This document shows, piece after piece, positions 18,276 to 26,906 of a stretch of DNA of 52,972 nucleotides. A program made the translations under genes and the position numbers. The DNA is from Ignavibacteriales bacterium (GTDB lineage: Bacteria; Bacteroidota; Ignavibacteria; UBA10030): assembly GCA_016192345.1 (NCBI GenBank), contig JACPUH010000091.1, positions 1 to 52,972 of the forward strand, given 5' to 3'. Positions within the stretch are counted from its first letter, which is position 1, and the number at the start of each line of letters is the position of its first letter. The notes under the pieces were generated by a model that ran no database searches, had not been told where the DNA came from, and worked only from the letters and a program-made list of their open reading frames with translations.

Positions 18276-19898
18276 CTACCGAATCAGCACCATCGTTCTT
18301 GTTTTCCTGTAACCGTTGAATGACAACCGTCCGAGGTAGATCCCCGAGGGCATCCTCGCGGCATTCCAAGTGACAAGGTGGTCGCCTGCGGGAAGCGATG
18401 CATCGAGGAGAAGGTCAACCAGCTCCCCCTGAATATTGAAGACCTCAAGCCGGACATTGCCACGGTCGGGAATCCTGAAGGGAAGCGAGGTTCGTGGATT
18501 GAACGGATTCGGATAATTCTGATGGAGCGCAAAGTTCCCCGGTGCGGCGGTCCGTTGTTCCTCCGCATGGGTGACAGTTGAATATTCGAATGGTTCGTTC
18601 ACCAGGTGCCAAGGTTCTTCGCTTTGTCCGTTGTAATCGCGCCGGAGGTAGTGGGTTTTCAGGGGCGTGCGTGGGAATGTGGAAAGGGATGCAGGAACGG
18701 CGCTACCGTCGGCCCCCCACTCATAGAGCGGGATGTTCATCGGGTTCAGGTAATGACAAAGGTTTCTCTCAATTGCCATGTGAAACAATCCGAAGTTCCC
18801 CGGTTCATGTCCGGCGAGCCAGCTCCCGACGAGGTCGACGTGGAAAGCGTTCTTGCCGAACAGAACGACGTTCGCAAGATAATCCTTTGCAAGTCCGTCG
18901 TTGGGGCCCGCAACGAAATGCCCATCGCGCCCATAAATTCCCTCGATAATATTCAAAAAGGGGTGGAGGATGGAGTTATTGTCAAGACAGCGCGTAGCCC
19001 ATGTTTCCTGCCATAATCCACCGTCAGGGTCGGGACGGTCCCACCGGGGCACCCCCCGCTGTTTGTGCTGCTCGTAGTTTTGCAGGATCGTGACATTCCC
19101 CGCAGGATTCATATCTTGTTCCCGCATCTCCATGTTCGCCTCGCTTCCATACGCCGCGCAATGCTGGACGTACTTGGCGGCAATGGTCCCCTGAAGGTTT
19201 TTGGCGCAGAGGGTTATGCCCATCGCGTGGGTCTTGAGCTTGGCGATGTTGATGAGCACGGAGCCCGGAGTGTTGATCGGTTGAAGGTAGGGGATCCGGT
19301 GAAACCAGACTCCCTCCGGGACATCCATCCAATTCAGTTCCCGTTCGTCGATCACCCCGACCTTGGCGCTGAGGTTTTTCATGTCGACCCCCGTCCTTGC
19401 CGCCAGGTCGATGTACCCACCCTCCGCAAAATCGTCAGAGAGATAGTTTGCTTCACGAATGGAGATGCCCGAAGAAGGAACGCCGAGGGTTTTGATGCTT
19501 CCGATGATCCCTTCGACGAACGAGACGTCCGTCATAACGCCGCGTGTCCCCTCCACGGTATAACGGGAATCCCATTTGCCGCGGTTGGTCAGGTTCGGCT
19601 TGAGGATGACCGGCGACGAGAGCGGATATGCTCCCTCTCCCGGCTCCTTGCCGACAAAAAGGGTTTTTCCCAGCAGTTCTGCGGCGCTTTGAATTGCCGG
19701 CGCGTTCGTCATCGCGTCAACATTCGTCCGGAGAATGAAAACGGCCCGCGGATGGGCTTCGACGAAGGGATGGAGCCCAAAGTGAGAAAACATCCGGACC
19801 GGACTGCGACCGATGGAAATGGAGGGAGACAGGAGGGCTGACGCTCCGGCCATCGAGGCCGTTTTGAGAAACCTCCTGCGAGTCTGTCGTGAACTCAT
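18276..19898 (-). CDS. DUF362 protein with Tat signal and T9SS sorting domain
   Basis: 540 residues from the ATG at 19898 (AAAGGAG upstream). The N-terminus has a twin-arginine motif (TRRRFLKTA) and a hydrophobic stretch. The middle (about residues 75-390) is a DUF362 domain: VILKPNLTN, the INIAKLKTHAMGITLCAKNLQGT segment and a C-terminal GRDGHF region. The last 85 residues are a T9SS type A sorting domain: NYPNPFNPRTSLPFRIP, then VRLEVFNIQGELV, then MPSGIYLGRLSFNG. DUF362 proteins are poorly characterised. Here export by Tat and then outer-membrane passage by T9SS is implied, which is an uncommon pairing. The DUF116 gene lies just upstream. Confidence 0.88.
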   Translation of the reverse strand: MSSRQTRRRFLKTASMAGASALLSPSISIGRSPVRMFSHFGLHPFVEAHPRAVFILRTNVDAMTNAPAIQSAAELLGKTLFVGKEPGEGAYPLSSPVILKPNLTNRGKWDSRYTVEGTRGVMTDVSFVEGIIGSIKTLGVPSSGISIREANYLSDDFAEGGYIDLAARTGVDMKNLSAKVGVIDERELNWMDVPEGVWFHRIPYLQPINTPGSVLINIAKLKTHAMGITLCAKNLQGTIAAKYVQHCAAYGSEANMEMREQDMNPAGNVTILQNYEQHKQRGVPRWDRPDPDGGLWQETWATRCLDNNSILHPFLNIIEGIYGRDGHFVAGPNDGLAKDYLANVVLFGKNAFHVDLVGSWLAGHEPGNFGLFHMAIERNLCHYLNPMNIPLYEWGADGSAVPASLSTFPRTPLKTHYLRRDYNGQSEEPWHLVNEPFEYSTVTHAEEQRTAAPGNFALHQNYPNPFNPRTSLPFRIPDRGNVRLEVFNIQGELVDLLLDASLPAGDHLVTWNAARMPSGIYLGRLSFNGYRKTRTMVLIR

Positions 19899-19929
19899 AC
19901 CCAAGCTCCTTTCGGAACGGCAGTGGTCT

Positions 19930-21126
19930 TCAAGCAGGTTTGGCCGTGGAATCCCTTGCTGTGCGGGTGCCATTGTCGGGTTTCACGACCCTTTTCAGCT
20001 CCCGTACGTCAAGCTGGGTCGGAAACCCTTCGCGGTGCCAGTGTTTCTTGCAGCCGCACTCATTCAGGAGGACGCACTGCGCTGCCGCGCCGTGCCGTTT
20101 CAGTTCCCATCCCCCCTGCACCAGCACCGAGAGACATGCGACGCCGACGACCCCGGTTGCCGGTTCGCCGGCCTTGCGTCCCCAGCGGGAAAGATCGGAG
20201 GAATGCGGGATCACCATGACATCGAAGTGTTCCCGCAACCCGATCACGCGGATCCGGTTGACGCTGCATGACGGTTCGCATCCCGTGCAACGGATTCCTT
20301 CCTTCGTTTTCTTCCCTTCACAGGCATCCTCCGCATGAAACCGCATGCATCCGGGGAGGAGGACGGTCTTTCGTTCCGCGATGAGGAATTCATCACGGAA
20401 GGCCCGGTTCAGGATCTCCGCTCCGACCATGTTGAGATGGTATTCGACGCGCGAACGGAGGCATGAAAAACGGTCCTCGCGCCAGCGATAGAAAGGAGTT
20501 TGCTGTTGTACGAATGAGGTGACGTTCGGTGTGTAGGAGCCCATGCGCTCCCCGGACACCGCTTCGAACCAGTCGGCGAACGTCAGGACGGCCAGCATCG
20601 ATTCCGCGAACCGCTCCCGGTCGAACGATGCCCAGAAGGCGAGCCACCGTACGAACCGGAGGGCATCCTCACGGAAATCGCCCGTCGCGTCCAGCCACCG
20701 GACGAGACATTCAAGGTCGCCCAGGTCGCGCGGGGGAGTTTCGATCCGTACGGGATTGAACGGAACAAGGAAGAACGACATTACCACCCCGCGCACCACA
20801 TCGATGGCGGGCTTGAGGCGTTGATGCTTCTTGCGCCATTCGGCAAGATAGGCAAGGGACCGGAAAGGGGCGATCTCCACGCTGAGCGCGATCCGGCCGT
20901 AGGTGCGCCAGAGGATTCCGAGGTTCAGGAGCTCGAAGGTGTACTCTTCCAGGGAGCGCGGATCTTCCAACCCGAATTCCACAAGGTACCGCCGGTAAGC
21001 GCGGGCCAGGGGAGTAATGGAACCTTCCGCATTGAGCAGGACGTCATCAGTAAATGCAGAGACGGCGCGGTAATAGGTCGCCGCCGCCGGGCCGTCGGGG
21101 TTGAGCCTGTACGTGATCGGTTCCAT
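19930..21126 (-). CDS. DUF116 cysteine-rich protein
   Basis: 398 residues. The N-terminal half (to about 230) is helical and unrecognised. The C-terminal part is a DUF116 domain: LPGCMRFHAEDAC, then CTGCEPSC, then VGVACLSVLVQGGWELK and NECGCKKHW. The nine clustered cysteines suggest a metal or iron-sulfur site. The cellular role is unknown. Its end lies 31 nt before the start of the DUF362 gene, so the pair probably forms one unit. A strong hairpin overlaps the ribosome binding region. Confidence 0.75.
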   Translation of the reverse strand: MEPITYRLNPDGPAAATYYRAVSAFTDDVLLNAEGSITPLARAYRRYLVEFGLEDPRSLEEYTFELLNLGILWRTYGRIALSVEIAPFRSLAYLAEWRKKHQRLKPAIDVVRGVVMSFFLVPFNPVRIETPPRDLGDLECLVRWLDATGDFREDALRFVRWLAFWASFDRERFAESMLAVLTFADWFEAVSGERMGSYTPNVTSFVQQQTPFYRWREDRFSCLRSRVEYHLNMVGAEILNRAFRDEFLIAERKTVLLPGCMRFHAEDACEGKKTKEGIRCTGCEPSCSVNRIRVIGLREHFDVMVIPHSSDLSRWGRKAGEPATGVVGVACLSVLVQGGWELKRHGAAAQCVLLNECGCKKHWHREGFPTQLDVRELKRVVKPDNGTRTARDSTAKPA

Positions 21127-21132
21127 GGACAG

Positions 21133-21151
21133 TTGCCTGGGGGACAGGCAA
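21133..21151 (-). promoter_or_regulatory. Leader hairpin covering the DUF116 ribosome binding site
   Basis: TTGCCTG pairs with CAGGCAA around a 5-nt loop, ending 6 nt before the ATG of the DUF116 gene. The only Shine-Dalgarno-like bases (AGGCAA) are inside the stem, so the hairpin could limit translation. No ligand-binding structure is evident. Confidence 0.4.
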
Positions 21152-21219
21152 ATACACTGCCAGACGCAGGAGGGTCAATTTAAAAGGAAATAGACGAAGC
21201 GGTTTTCCAGATATGCAAA

Positions 21220-21236
21220 AGACCGGGGGCCGGTCT
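21220..21236 (-). terminator. Factor-independent terminator of the aldo/keto reductase gene
   Basis: AGACCGG pairs with CCGGTCT around a 3-nt loop; on the minus strand the stem is followed by TTTTGCATAT. It lies about 86 nt past the stop of the aldo/keto reductase gene and before the DUF116 gene. Confidence 0.55.
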
Positions 21237-21321
21237 CACATATGGGAAAAGGGGATCTTGCCGTTTTTCACAAATCGAGGATGCTCATCCAAGTCCTTCA
21301 GGCGGACGATGAGGCGCTCTC

Positions 21322-22317
21322 CTAACCCGTCAGGATATTCTCGATAGTGGCGAGCTCCTCCCTGTCAAAACCGGGGTTCCTGAGCAATCCCACAGCATCG
21401 TCGATCTGTGCAACGCTGCTCGCCCCGATCACGACCGACGTCATGTGAAGGTGTCGCAGGACCCAGGCGAGGGACATCTGCGCCAATGTCTGGCTGCGGC
21501 GTTTGGCAAGTTCGTTGAGTTGACGGACCTTGCCCAATTTCTCCTCCGTGATGTGCTGCGGCTTGAGAAATCCATGCGGCTTGGAGGCGCGGGAGCCTTT
21601 TGGGATTCCCTTGAAATATTTATCCGTCAACAAACCCTGGGCGAGAGGGGAGAACGCGATGCAGCCAACCCCTTCCTCCCACAAGACATGAAGCAGGCTC
21701 TCTTCGATCCACCGGTCGAACATGTTGTACTTCGCCTGATGAATCAGGCAGGGGGTCCGGAGCGATTTGAGGATGTGCACCGCCTGGCGCGTCTGCTCCG
21801 CCGAATAGTTGGAAATGCCGGCGTAGAGTGCCTTTCCGCTCCGCACGATCTGGTCGAGCGCGCCCATCGTTTCTTCGAGGGGCGTATCCGGGTCGGGACG
21901 ATGAGAGTAGAAGATGTCCACGTACTCCAACCCCATGCGCTGCAGACTCTGGTCGATGCTCGCGATCATATATTTGCGCGATCCCCATTCGCCGTACGGG
22001 CCGGGCCACATCAGGTAGCCGGCTTTCGAGGAGATGATAAGTTCATCGCGATGCGAGGAGAGATCCCGCTTGAGGATTGTTCCGAAATTCTCCTCGGCGG
22101 AACCGGGGGGTGGACCGTAGTTGTTCGCAAGGTCGAAGTGCGTGATGCCGAGGTCGAACGCGCACCTGATCATGGCCCGGGAGTTCTCGAAACCATCAAC
22201 GTCGCCAAAGTTGTGCCAGAGTCCGAGTGAGATCGCGGGGAGATGGAGTCCGCTCCGGCCGCAACGGTTGTACTTCATTCCATCGTATCGTTTCTTTGAC
22301 GGGGAATACTGTTTCAT
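21322..22317 (-). CDS. Aldo/keto reductase (YghZ / L-glyceraldehyde 3-phosphate reductase-like)
   Basis: 331 residues. The catalytic tetrad of the superfamily is present: Asp and Tyr in HFDLANNYGPPPGSAE, Lys in IISSKAGYLMWPGPYGEWGS, and His in DIFYSHRPDPDTPLEE. The inserted PGPYGEWGS loop and the family length match the YghZ group, which reduces small aldehydes such as glyceraldehyde 3-phosphate or methylglyoxal with NADPH. CAGGAG before the ATG supports the start at 22317. It is a single gene with its own terminator. Confidence 0.92.
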   Translation of the reverse strand: MKQYSPSKKRYDGMKYNRCGRSGLHLPAISLGLWHNFGDVDGFENSRAMIRCAFDLGITHFDLANNYGPPPGSAEENFGTILKRDLSSHRDELIISSKAGYLMWPGPYGEWGSRKYMIASIDQSLQRMGLEYVDIFYSHRPDPDTPLEETMGALDQIVRSGKALYAGISNYSAEQTRQAVHILKSLRTPCLIHQAKYNMFDRWIEESLLHVLWEEGVGCIAFSPLAQGLLTDKYFKGIPKGSRASKPHGFLKPQHITEEKLGKVRQLNELAKRRSQTLAQMSLAWVLRHLHMTSVVIGASSVAQIDDAVGLLRNPGFDREELATIENILTG

Positions 22318-22359
22318 ACGGTGCTCCTGTAATTGAACTGCAACGTGTTTGCCGGCCGG

Positions 22360-23145
22360 TCAGATATTGTGGCGGAGAGGGGTGATCCTCCCGATAAACA
22401 GCCGGGTGTCATAGAGAAACCGGACACCTCCGCTCACCTGGTACCGTTCGAAGATCTGACGCAATGCAGAGAGCATGGCTTGATATCCCGGCTCGCCTTC
22501 CGACGGGGTGTAGGAGGAGGAGAGCAGCCGGCCTTCCAATCCCTCATAATCGAAACGCTGTTCGTTCGGGAGTGTCCGTTCGACATATTCCCCTGAGGCA
22601 AAGAACCTTCCCAGAACCTCCCCGTCGATCCTTTTGTGGTCGACCTGCTGATAATCGGTCCCGTACTTCTTCAGGAGTTCCTCGTACTGCTGCAGGAAGG
22701 GAGTTGTATCGACCTGGCGGTCGTTCCACATCAGAATGACCCGGCCTTCCGGTTTAAGGATCCGTGCAAATTCCCGCCCTGCTCTTTGTTGATCGAACCA
22801 ATGGAAGGCCTGTCCTGCGACGACGAAATGGACGCTTTCCCCTTCCAGGGTGGTCTCTTCTGCCGAGCCTGCGATACTGAAAAATCGGGGATGGGATTGG
22901 AGCAGTTCCTCCGCCGCCTCTCTCATCTGGGTGTTTGGTTCGACACCAAAGACCGTGTTGCCGTTCCTGAGGAATAACTCCGACGAAATGCCCGTGCCGG
23001 AACCGATGTCGGCGATGACTGAGTCGGCCGTCATGCCGAACTCCGTCCTGAGGATCCGGATCACTTCCTCAGGGTATCGGGGGCGGTAGCGGATATAGTT
23101 CCCGACGCGGTTGGAGAAGCGTGTCGTTGCGTTAAGGGTGCTCAT
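22360..23145 (-). CDS. Class I SAM-dependent methyltransferase
   Basis: 261 residues. SAM-binding motif I is VIADIGSGTGISSELF, followed by the acidic motif II in TVFGVEPNTQM and FHVVAGQAFHWFD-type motif IV (here VHFVVAGQAFHWFD), with the IL-P-GRVILMW post-motif. The substrate is unknown. The ATG overlaps the stop of the YdeI-like gene by 4 nt (ATGA), so the gene is translationally coupled to it. Confidence 0.92.
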   Translation of the reverse strand: MSTLNATTRFSNRVGNYIRYRPRYPEEVIRILRTEFGMTADSVIADIGSGTGISSELFLRNGNTVFGVEPNTQMREAAEELLQSHPRFFSIAGSAEETTLEGESVHFVVAGQAFHWFDQQRAGREFARILKPEGRVILMWNDRQVDTTPFLQQYEELLKKYGTDYQQVDHKRIDGEVLGRFFASGEYVERTLPNEQRFDYEGLEGRLLSSSYTPSEGEPGYQAMLSALRQIFERYQVSGGVRFLYDTRLFIGRITPLRHNI

Positions 23146-23702
23146 CGGGGGATCCGGGGACGTCGGAGAGAGGAGGGCCGTTTCAACGATTCACCCAATT
23201 GCCTGTAATGGATCGTCCCTTTGTTGGCCTTCAGATGGTTCACCACGGCGATGGCCCGGAAGATCCGTTTTTCAGGATCCTTCGACGAGCCGATAATATA
23301 AAGAAGCGTCCGTTGTTTCCCCCGCGTCAGGGCGTGGAATAGTGCACCCCCTTCCCGGTCCTGACGGAACAACTCACGTAACTCCTCTGGCATGGGGAGA
23401 CCGTATTCCGTCTCGTCCTTCCTCAGGCTCACCCGGACTTCCTTCCCGAACTCAAGCCCGAGCGCATCGCGAAGTCTCTTGTTAACCGTGACAAGGAACA
23501 GGTCCTTGCCGCGGTGCAGGATGGCGCACTGGAACTCTTCGCCGTCGTTCAGCCCACAGAAGACCCGGCGGGTCTTGCCCTCCCCGAAGCGTTCCGCAAC
23601 ACGGACCGGTACGCGGAGGTGGGCTCCCCAGAGCCTGTTGTCCGACCGTTCAAGGATGGAGGTGAAGCGCGAGGTTGGTTGCGCGGAAGTTACCTTTTTC
23701 AT
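23142..23702 (-). CDS. YdeI/OmpD-associated-family protein with DUF1905 domain
   Basis: 186 residues from the ATG at 23702. The N-terminal DUF1905 barrel runs through WGAHLRVPVRVAERFGEGKTRRVFCGLN and LGLEFGKEVRVSLRKDETEYG. The C-terminal part has the YdeI-like helices LRELFRQDREGGALFHALTRGKQRTLLYIIGSSKDPEKRIFRA in outline (positions about 110-160). The biochemical role is not known. It overlaps both neighbours by 4 nt. The longer reading to 23822 would run into the TfoX-like gene and is rejected. Confidence 0.85.
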   Translation of the reverse strand: MKKVTSAQPTSRFTSILERSDNRLWGAHLRVPVRVAERFGEGKTRRVFCGLNDGEEFQCAILHRGKDLFLVTVNKRLRDALGLEFGKEVRVSLRKDETEYGLPMPEELRELFRQDREGGALFHALTRGKQRTLLYIIGSSKDPEKRIFRAIAVVNHLKANKGTIHYRQLGESLKRPSSLRRPRIPR

Positions 23703-24052
23703 AACCTCGATGGCTTTTTCTCTTCCTTGGCAGGAAGGGAGGAGGCATACTTCACTGCGACCCCGACCCACGTCGCGAGTTGAGGTTCCCTGGCGAGCCC
23801 CTTCGACTCCACCAGGATCCACCCCTTCATGGGGCGACCGGTGATATCGAATATCCTGGTGTAGCGTTTCTTCAATGTCTCATCGGTCTGTTCCGGATCG
23901 ATCCGGACGATCATTTCGTTGCCATGGACGCCGCAGCACATATTGCCCTTCAAGAGGAAGGCCATGCCGCCGAACATTTTCTTCTCGACAAGTTCCTTTT
24001 GTTTACCGAGGGTTTTCCGGATCCGGTCTGCAAGTATGATGTCAAAGGCCAT
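23699..24052 (-). CDS. TfoX N-terminal domain protein
   Basis: 117 residues. The hallmark segment KKMFGGMAFLLKGNMCCGVHGNEMIVRIDP identifies a TfoX/Sxy N-terminal domain. TfoX in proteobacteria activates competence genes, but single-domain versions in other phyla have no shown role. The C-terminal residues are Lys-rich. AAAGGAAA precedes the ATG, and its end overlaps the YdeI-like start by 4 nt, making it the first gene of a coupled three-gene set. Confidence 0.9.
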   Translation of the reverse strand: MAFDIILADRIRKTLGKQKELVEKKMFGGMAFLLKGNMCCGVHGNEMIVRIDPEQTDETLKKRYTRIFDITGRPMKGWILVESKGLAREPQLATWVGVAVKYASSLPAKEEKKPSRL

Positions 24053-24073
24053 GAGGTTTCCTTTTGAGAGTGA

Positions 24074-24472
24074 TCACTTGTCCAAATACCGTTGTGGAAC
24101 CGGGAGTCCTTGCTGTTTGAAGAATGTAAGCTGATCAAAGTATCCGCGCTGGAAGACGATCTGATCGTTTTTGATCTGAAAGAACCCGCACCCGCGCAAG
24201 CCGAGGGGATCGCGCCATTCGAGGATCGCCCAGTCTCCTGATTCGAACAGGCTCTCTTCGATGCAGACCATGGTTGCTCTCCCAAATTCTGTCGAGAACA
24301 TCTGCCGGATTGCATCCCTTCCGTGAAGAGGGTCGGTTACCACTTGGTGGTTCACGGCGTCCGGCGCGTACAGTTCCGCCAGCCCCTCAACATCGGCCGC
24401 ATTGAACCGCCTGATCCATTCCCGTACAACTTCCTTGGGCGTCACGCGGTCTTTTCCTTTCCTGGTTTTCAA
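24074..24472 (-). CDS. SnoaL/NTF2-like protein
   Basis: 132 residues without a signal peptide. The pattern EVVREWIRRFNAADVEGLAELYAPDAVNHQ followed by GRDAIRQMF and LGLRGCGFFQIKNDQIVFQRGYFDQL is that of SnoaL-like polyketide-cyclase/NTF2 proteins. The function is unassigned. It lies 21 nt upstream of the TfoX-like gene and may head that operon. A 9-nt-phased inverted repeat begins 8 nt before its start. Confidence 0.88.
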   Translation of the reverse strand: MKTRKGKDRVTPKEVVREWIRRFNAADVEGLAELYAPDAVNHQVVTDPLHGRDAIRQMFSTEFGRATMVCIEESLFESGDWAILEWRDPLGLRGCGFFQIKNDQIVFQRGYFDQLTFFKQQGLPVPQRYLDK

Positions 24473-24479
24473 AAAAATG

Positions 24480-24570
24480 CCACAGAGTCACAGAGGACAC
24501 GGAGGTTGTGGAGCGATCTTGTGTAATCAGATCTCAAATCAAATGTTTTCTCTGTGAACTCTGTGTCGCC
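24480..24570. repeat. 9-nt-phased inverted repeat, CACAGAG type
   Basis: The left arm (24480-24506) repeats CACAGAG and CACGGAG words at 8-9 nt spacing. The right arm (24550-24570) carries CTCTGTG twice, 9 nt apart, and pairs with it. The loop is about 43 nt. It lies between the SnoaL-like and ankyrin genes. Confidence 0.75.
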
Positions 24571-24580
24571 ATGGCAACTA

Positions 24581-24597
24581 CACAGCCTCTGGCTGTG
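24581..24597 (-). terminator. Hairpin downstream of the ankyrin gene
   Basis: CACAGCC pairs with GGCTGTG around TCT, 20 nt past the ankyrin stop. No T-run follows, so it may be part of the neighbouring repeat rather than a terminator. Confidence 0.35.
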
Positions 24598-24616
24598 GCC
24601 AATACCGGGAGCCTCA

Positions 24617-25324
24617 TCAAACATGAGGTTTCCCGAGCAGGTTTATTTCCATCCCTCCCCACACGGGGCCCCGTTCGGCGATCGACCGTTTGATTGCTTC
24701 CGGGTGAATGGAGAAACTGCCGTAGCAAAGCAGTGCAAGGAGAAAGGCGGGGCGATGGTGCCAACTTGCCCATGTCAGGGGCGAGTCCCCATGCATATCT
24801 TTTGCATCGACCTTTGCCCCTGCATCGAGCAACAACCGGATTGCCTCCTCCGAACCGAACGCGGCCGCGTGGTGGAGCGGGGTCTCGGCTTTCGTCCTGA
24901 TGTCCCTCATGAAGTTCCCTGTTTCAGTCCCCGGTTTCGTCACGGCGTTGGGATTCGCTCCATGGGCAAGGAGAATCCTGACGATGTGTGTGCCAGCCGG
25001 ACGATGGGGCTTGCAGAGAGCCGCGTGCAGCGGTGTTTCCCCGGTTTCCGGCAAAGGGTGATTGACGTCGGCCCCCTGTTCGACAAGGAACTGGCAGAGC
25101 CGCCAGTGTCCATGGAAAGCCGCACCGTTCAGGTCGAAGTTCTCCCCGAGCGATTGAAGCGATTCGCTGCTGGTAAGCAGGAACCGGATGGCGCTGACAT
25201 CGCCGTAATACGCACACCATTGGATCAGCGAGACTCCATTTTTGTCTTTGGAGTTCGCAGGGTTTCCTTCTGCCACGTATTCGAACACCAGGTCGGTGCG
25301 TCCGTCGGCAATACGATCGAGCAT
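24617..25324 (-). CDS. Ankyrin-repeat protein
   Basis: 235 residues from the ATG at 25324, which has AGGAGGAAGACC directly before it. At least four ankyrin units are visible: NGVSLIQWCAYYGDVSAIRFLL, GAAFHGHWRLCQFLVEQGADVN, GETPLHAALC...IVRILLAHGANPN and AETPLHHAAAFGSEEAIRLLLDAGAKVD, then GDSPLTWASWHHRPAFLLALL. No signal peptide, so probably cytoplasmic; such proteins bind partner proteins. The longer reading from 25531 would overlap the upstream methyltransferase. Confidence 0.88.
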   Translation of the reverse strand: MLDRIADGRTDLVFEYVAEGNPANSKDKNGVSLIQWCAYYGDVSAIRFLLTSSESLQSLGENFDLNGAAFHGHWRLCQFLVEQGADVNHPLPETGETPLHAALCKPHRPAGTHIVRILLAHGANPNAVTKPGTETGNFMRDIRTKAETPLHHAAAFGSEEAIRLLLDAGAKVDAKDMHGDSPLTWASWHHRPAFLLALLCYGSFSIHPEAIKRSIAERGPVWGGMEINLLGKPHV

Positions 25325-25338
25325 GGTCTTCCTCCTGG

Positions 25339-26016
25339 CTAACCGGGTAATACTCCGATGAAAATAACTGACGCGGGTTTTTGAGTCCTGGGGTGTACAG
25401 GTTCCCGTATTTCGTTCAGACTGAAGCCATTCTCCGTGAAAAGAGTTTTCCAGGTTTCCATTGTCCTGAAATACCAAGGGGGCGGGTTGCAGAAGGAATT
25501 GCTGAATCCTGCCCAGGAGCCTTCTCTCCACCCATCCGCGTATTGTGCGTCCCCGCAGCCGGCAACAGGGTGAATAGTCTGAACGATCAACGAACCTCCT
25601 TCATGCAGGAAGGAAGGGGCCAACCGAAACAGCCGGCTGACTGATTCATTCCCTCTCAGTGAGAAGTTACACACGAGGAGTTCGAATTTCTCCTTGAGAG
25701 CCTCCGGCGATAGTTCCTCATACGAGAGAACCCGGAACCTTCCGCCCCCTGCTTGTTGCGCCGACTCGATCAATCCCGGAACAACGTCGATACCCAGGGA
25801 ATCGATTCCCGCCTTTGCCAATTCTCTCACAAGCCAACCTTCGCCGCACCCGACATCGAGAACGGAATGGGGAGCTCTTCCCACAACCGCCTCGATGATG
25901 GCCTTGTTCGTGACGAGCACCCGGCTTTCTATTTCGCCCTCCCGGATGGCGGTTACCCAGGGTCGGGCATTCTTTCCCCAGGACTTTATGATTTGTTGAT
26001 CCGACAATTCCCTCAT
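25339..26016 (-). CDS. Class I SAM-dependent methyltransferase
   Basis: 225 residues with motif I in SVLDVGCGEGWLVRELAK, motif II in SLGIDVVPGLIESAQ and a FELLVCNFSLRGNE motif IV-like segment. The C-terminal part has a Cys/Trp-rich loop (FSNSFCNPPPWYF), seen in small-molecule methyltransferases. The start has no evident ribosome binding site (A/T-rich leader). It ends 14 nt before the ankyrin gene. Confidence 0.9.
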   Translation of the reverse strand: MRELSDQQIIKSWGKNARPWVTAIREGEIESRVLVTNKAIIEAVVGRAPHSVLDVGCGEGWLVRELAKAGIDSLGIDVVPGLIESAQQAGGGRFRVLSYEELSPEALKEKFELLVCNFSLRGNESVSRLFRLAPSFLHEGGSLIVQTIHPVAGCGDAQYADGWREGSWAGFSNSFCNPPPWYFRTMETWKTLFTENGFSLNEIREPVHPRTQKPASVIFIGVLPG

Positions 26017-26050
26017 GGTTGTATTTTGTTTTTTCGTTGGACACCCGGCC

Positions 26051-26842
26051 TTAACGTTGAAAAATGACCGGTGATATTGTCGGTTGATCGAGATACCGGG
26101 TTACCCAGCTACCGGGACGCGGGTTCGACCTCTCGGTTCTCAAATGAATGGCAAGGCTGCGACGTGGTCCGGCCGTTGCATTGCGGCGGCTGCCATGGAT
26201 GAGAAGACGGTGATGGAAACTGACTCCTCCCGGTGGGAGCACGTTGGTTGTCTCGCTCCATTGTTCGCCGAGCGGAATGGAGAAAGTCGATTGCAAGGCA
26301 TTCAGGTCCTGCCCGAAGAAATCTCCTTTGTTCAACAATCCCCAACGATGCGACCCGCGAACGAAGACCATGGGTCCGGCCTCAACGGTCACATCGCTGA
26401 GGGCGAGCCATGCGGTAAAAAGCTCGCTTCCGTCCTCCCATTCCCTCCAATACGCCTGATCCTGATGCCAACCGACGCTCGTCTTTACTTCGACTGTTTC
26501 GACATCGGGTGTACCGGGTTTGTAAAGAAGTTGCACCCACCATATCTGAACCCTTCCGGCACCTGTTATGGCGGCTGCCAGTTGACCCAGCAGCGGTGCG
26601 TTGATTGCCTCGCGCAGCGCATAGTTGGCAAGGTGCGGTTGTTCGATCTTCCGAAGGGCCCGAGGATCATCACCGGGATTCCAAAGCCGCTCCGCAGGTT
26701 CCAACCCCGTATCATACATTCCTTCGCATACGTCCTCGAGTCCGCGCGTTGCGCGCACTAGCAGCTCCGGTGACAGAATTGACGCGGCATGAATGTAATA
26801 ACCGTTCTGCTCGTACCGTTCGCGCAGTTGCGTTGTCTCCAA
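26051..26842 (-). CDS. Phytanoyl-CoA dioxygenase family protein (start uncertain)
   Basis: A Fe(II)/2-oxoglutarate dioxygenase of the PhyH family, about 263 residues from the TTG at 26842. The facial triad is visible: His and Asp in GWHQDQAYW and the distal His in HHRLLIHGSRRN, then the 2-oxoglutarate Arg in SLAIHLRTER. The frame stays open to 27016, but that would overlap the ThiS-like gene by 110 nt. GGAGG at about 26858-26862 suits either the TTG (spacing long) or an ATT at 26854. The domain start (LRERYEQNGYYIH) supports a start near here. It follows the ThiS-like gene on the same strand. Confidence 0.8.
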   Translation of the reverse strand: METTQLRERYEQNGYYIHAASILSPELLVRATRGLEDVCEGMYDTGLEPAERLWNPGDDPRALRKIEQPHLANYALREAINAPLLGQLAAAITGAGRVQIWWVQLLYKPGTPDVETVEVKTSVGWHQDQAYWREWEDGSELFTAWLALSDVTVEAGPMVFVRGSHRWGLLNKGDFFGQDLNALQSTFSIPLGEQWSETTNVLPPGGVSFHHRLLIHGSRRNATAGPRRSLAIHLRTERSNPRPGSWVTRYLDQPTISPVIFQR

Positions 26843-26906
26843 TGTGGTTGAAATATTTCCTCCCGGGACGTGAAATCGTATCGGTTCTCCCCGGACGGAG
26901 GCGTCC

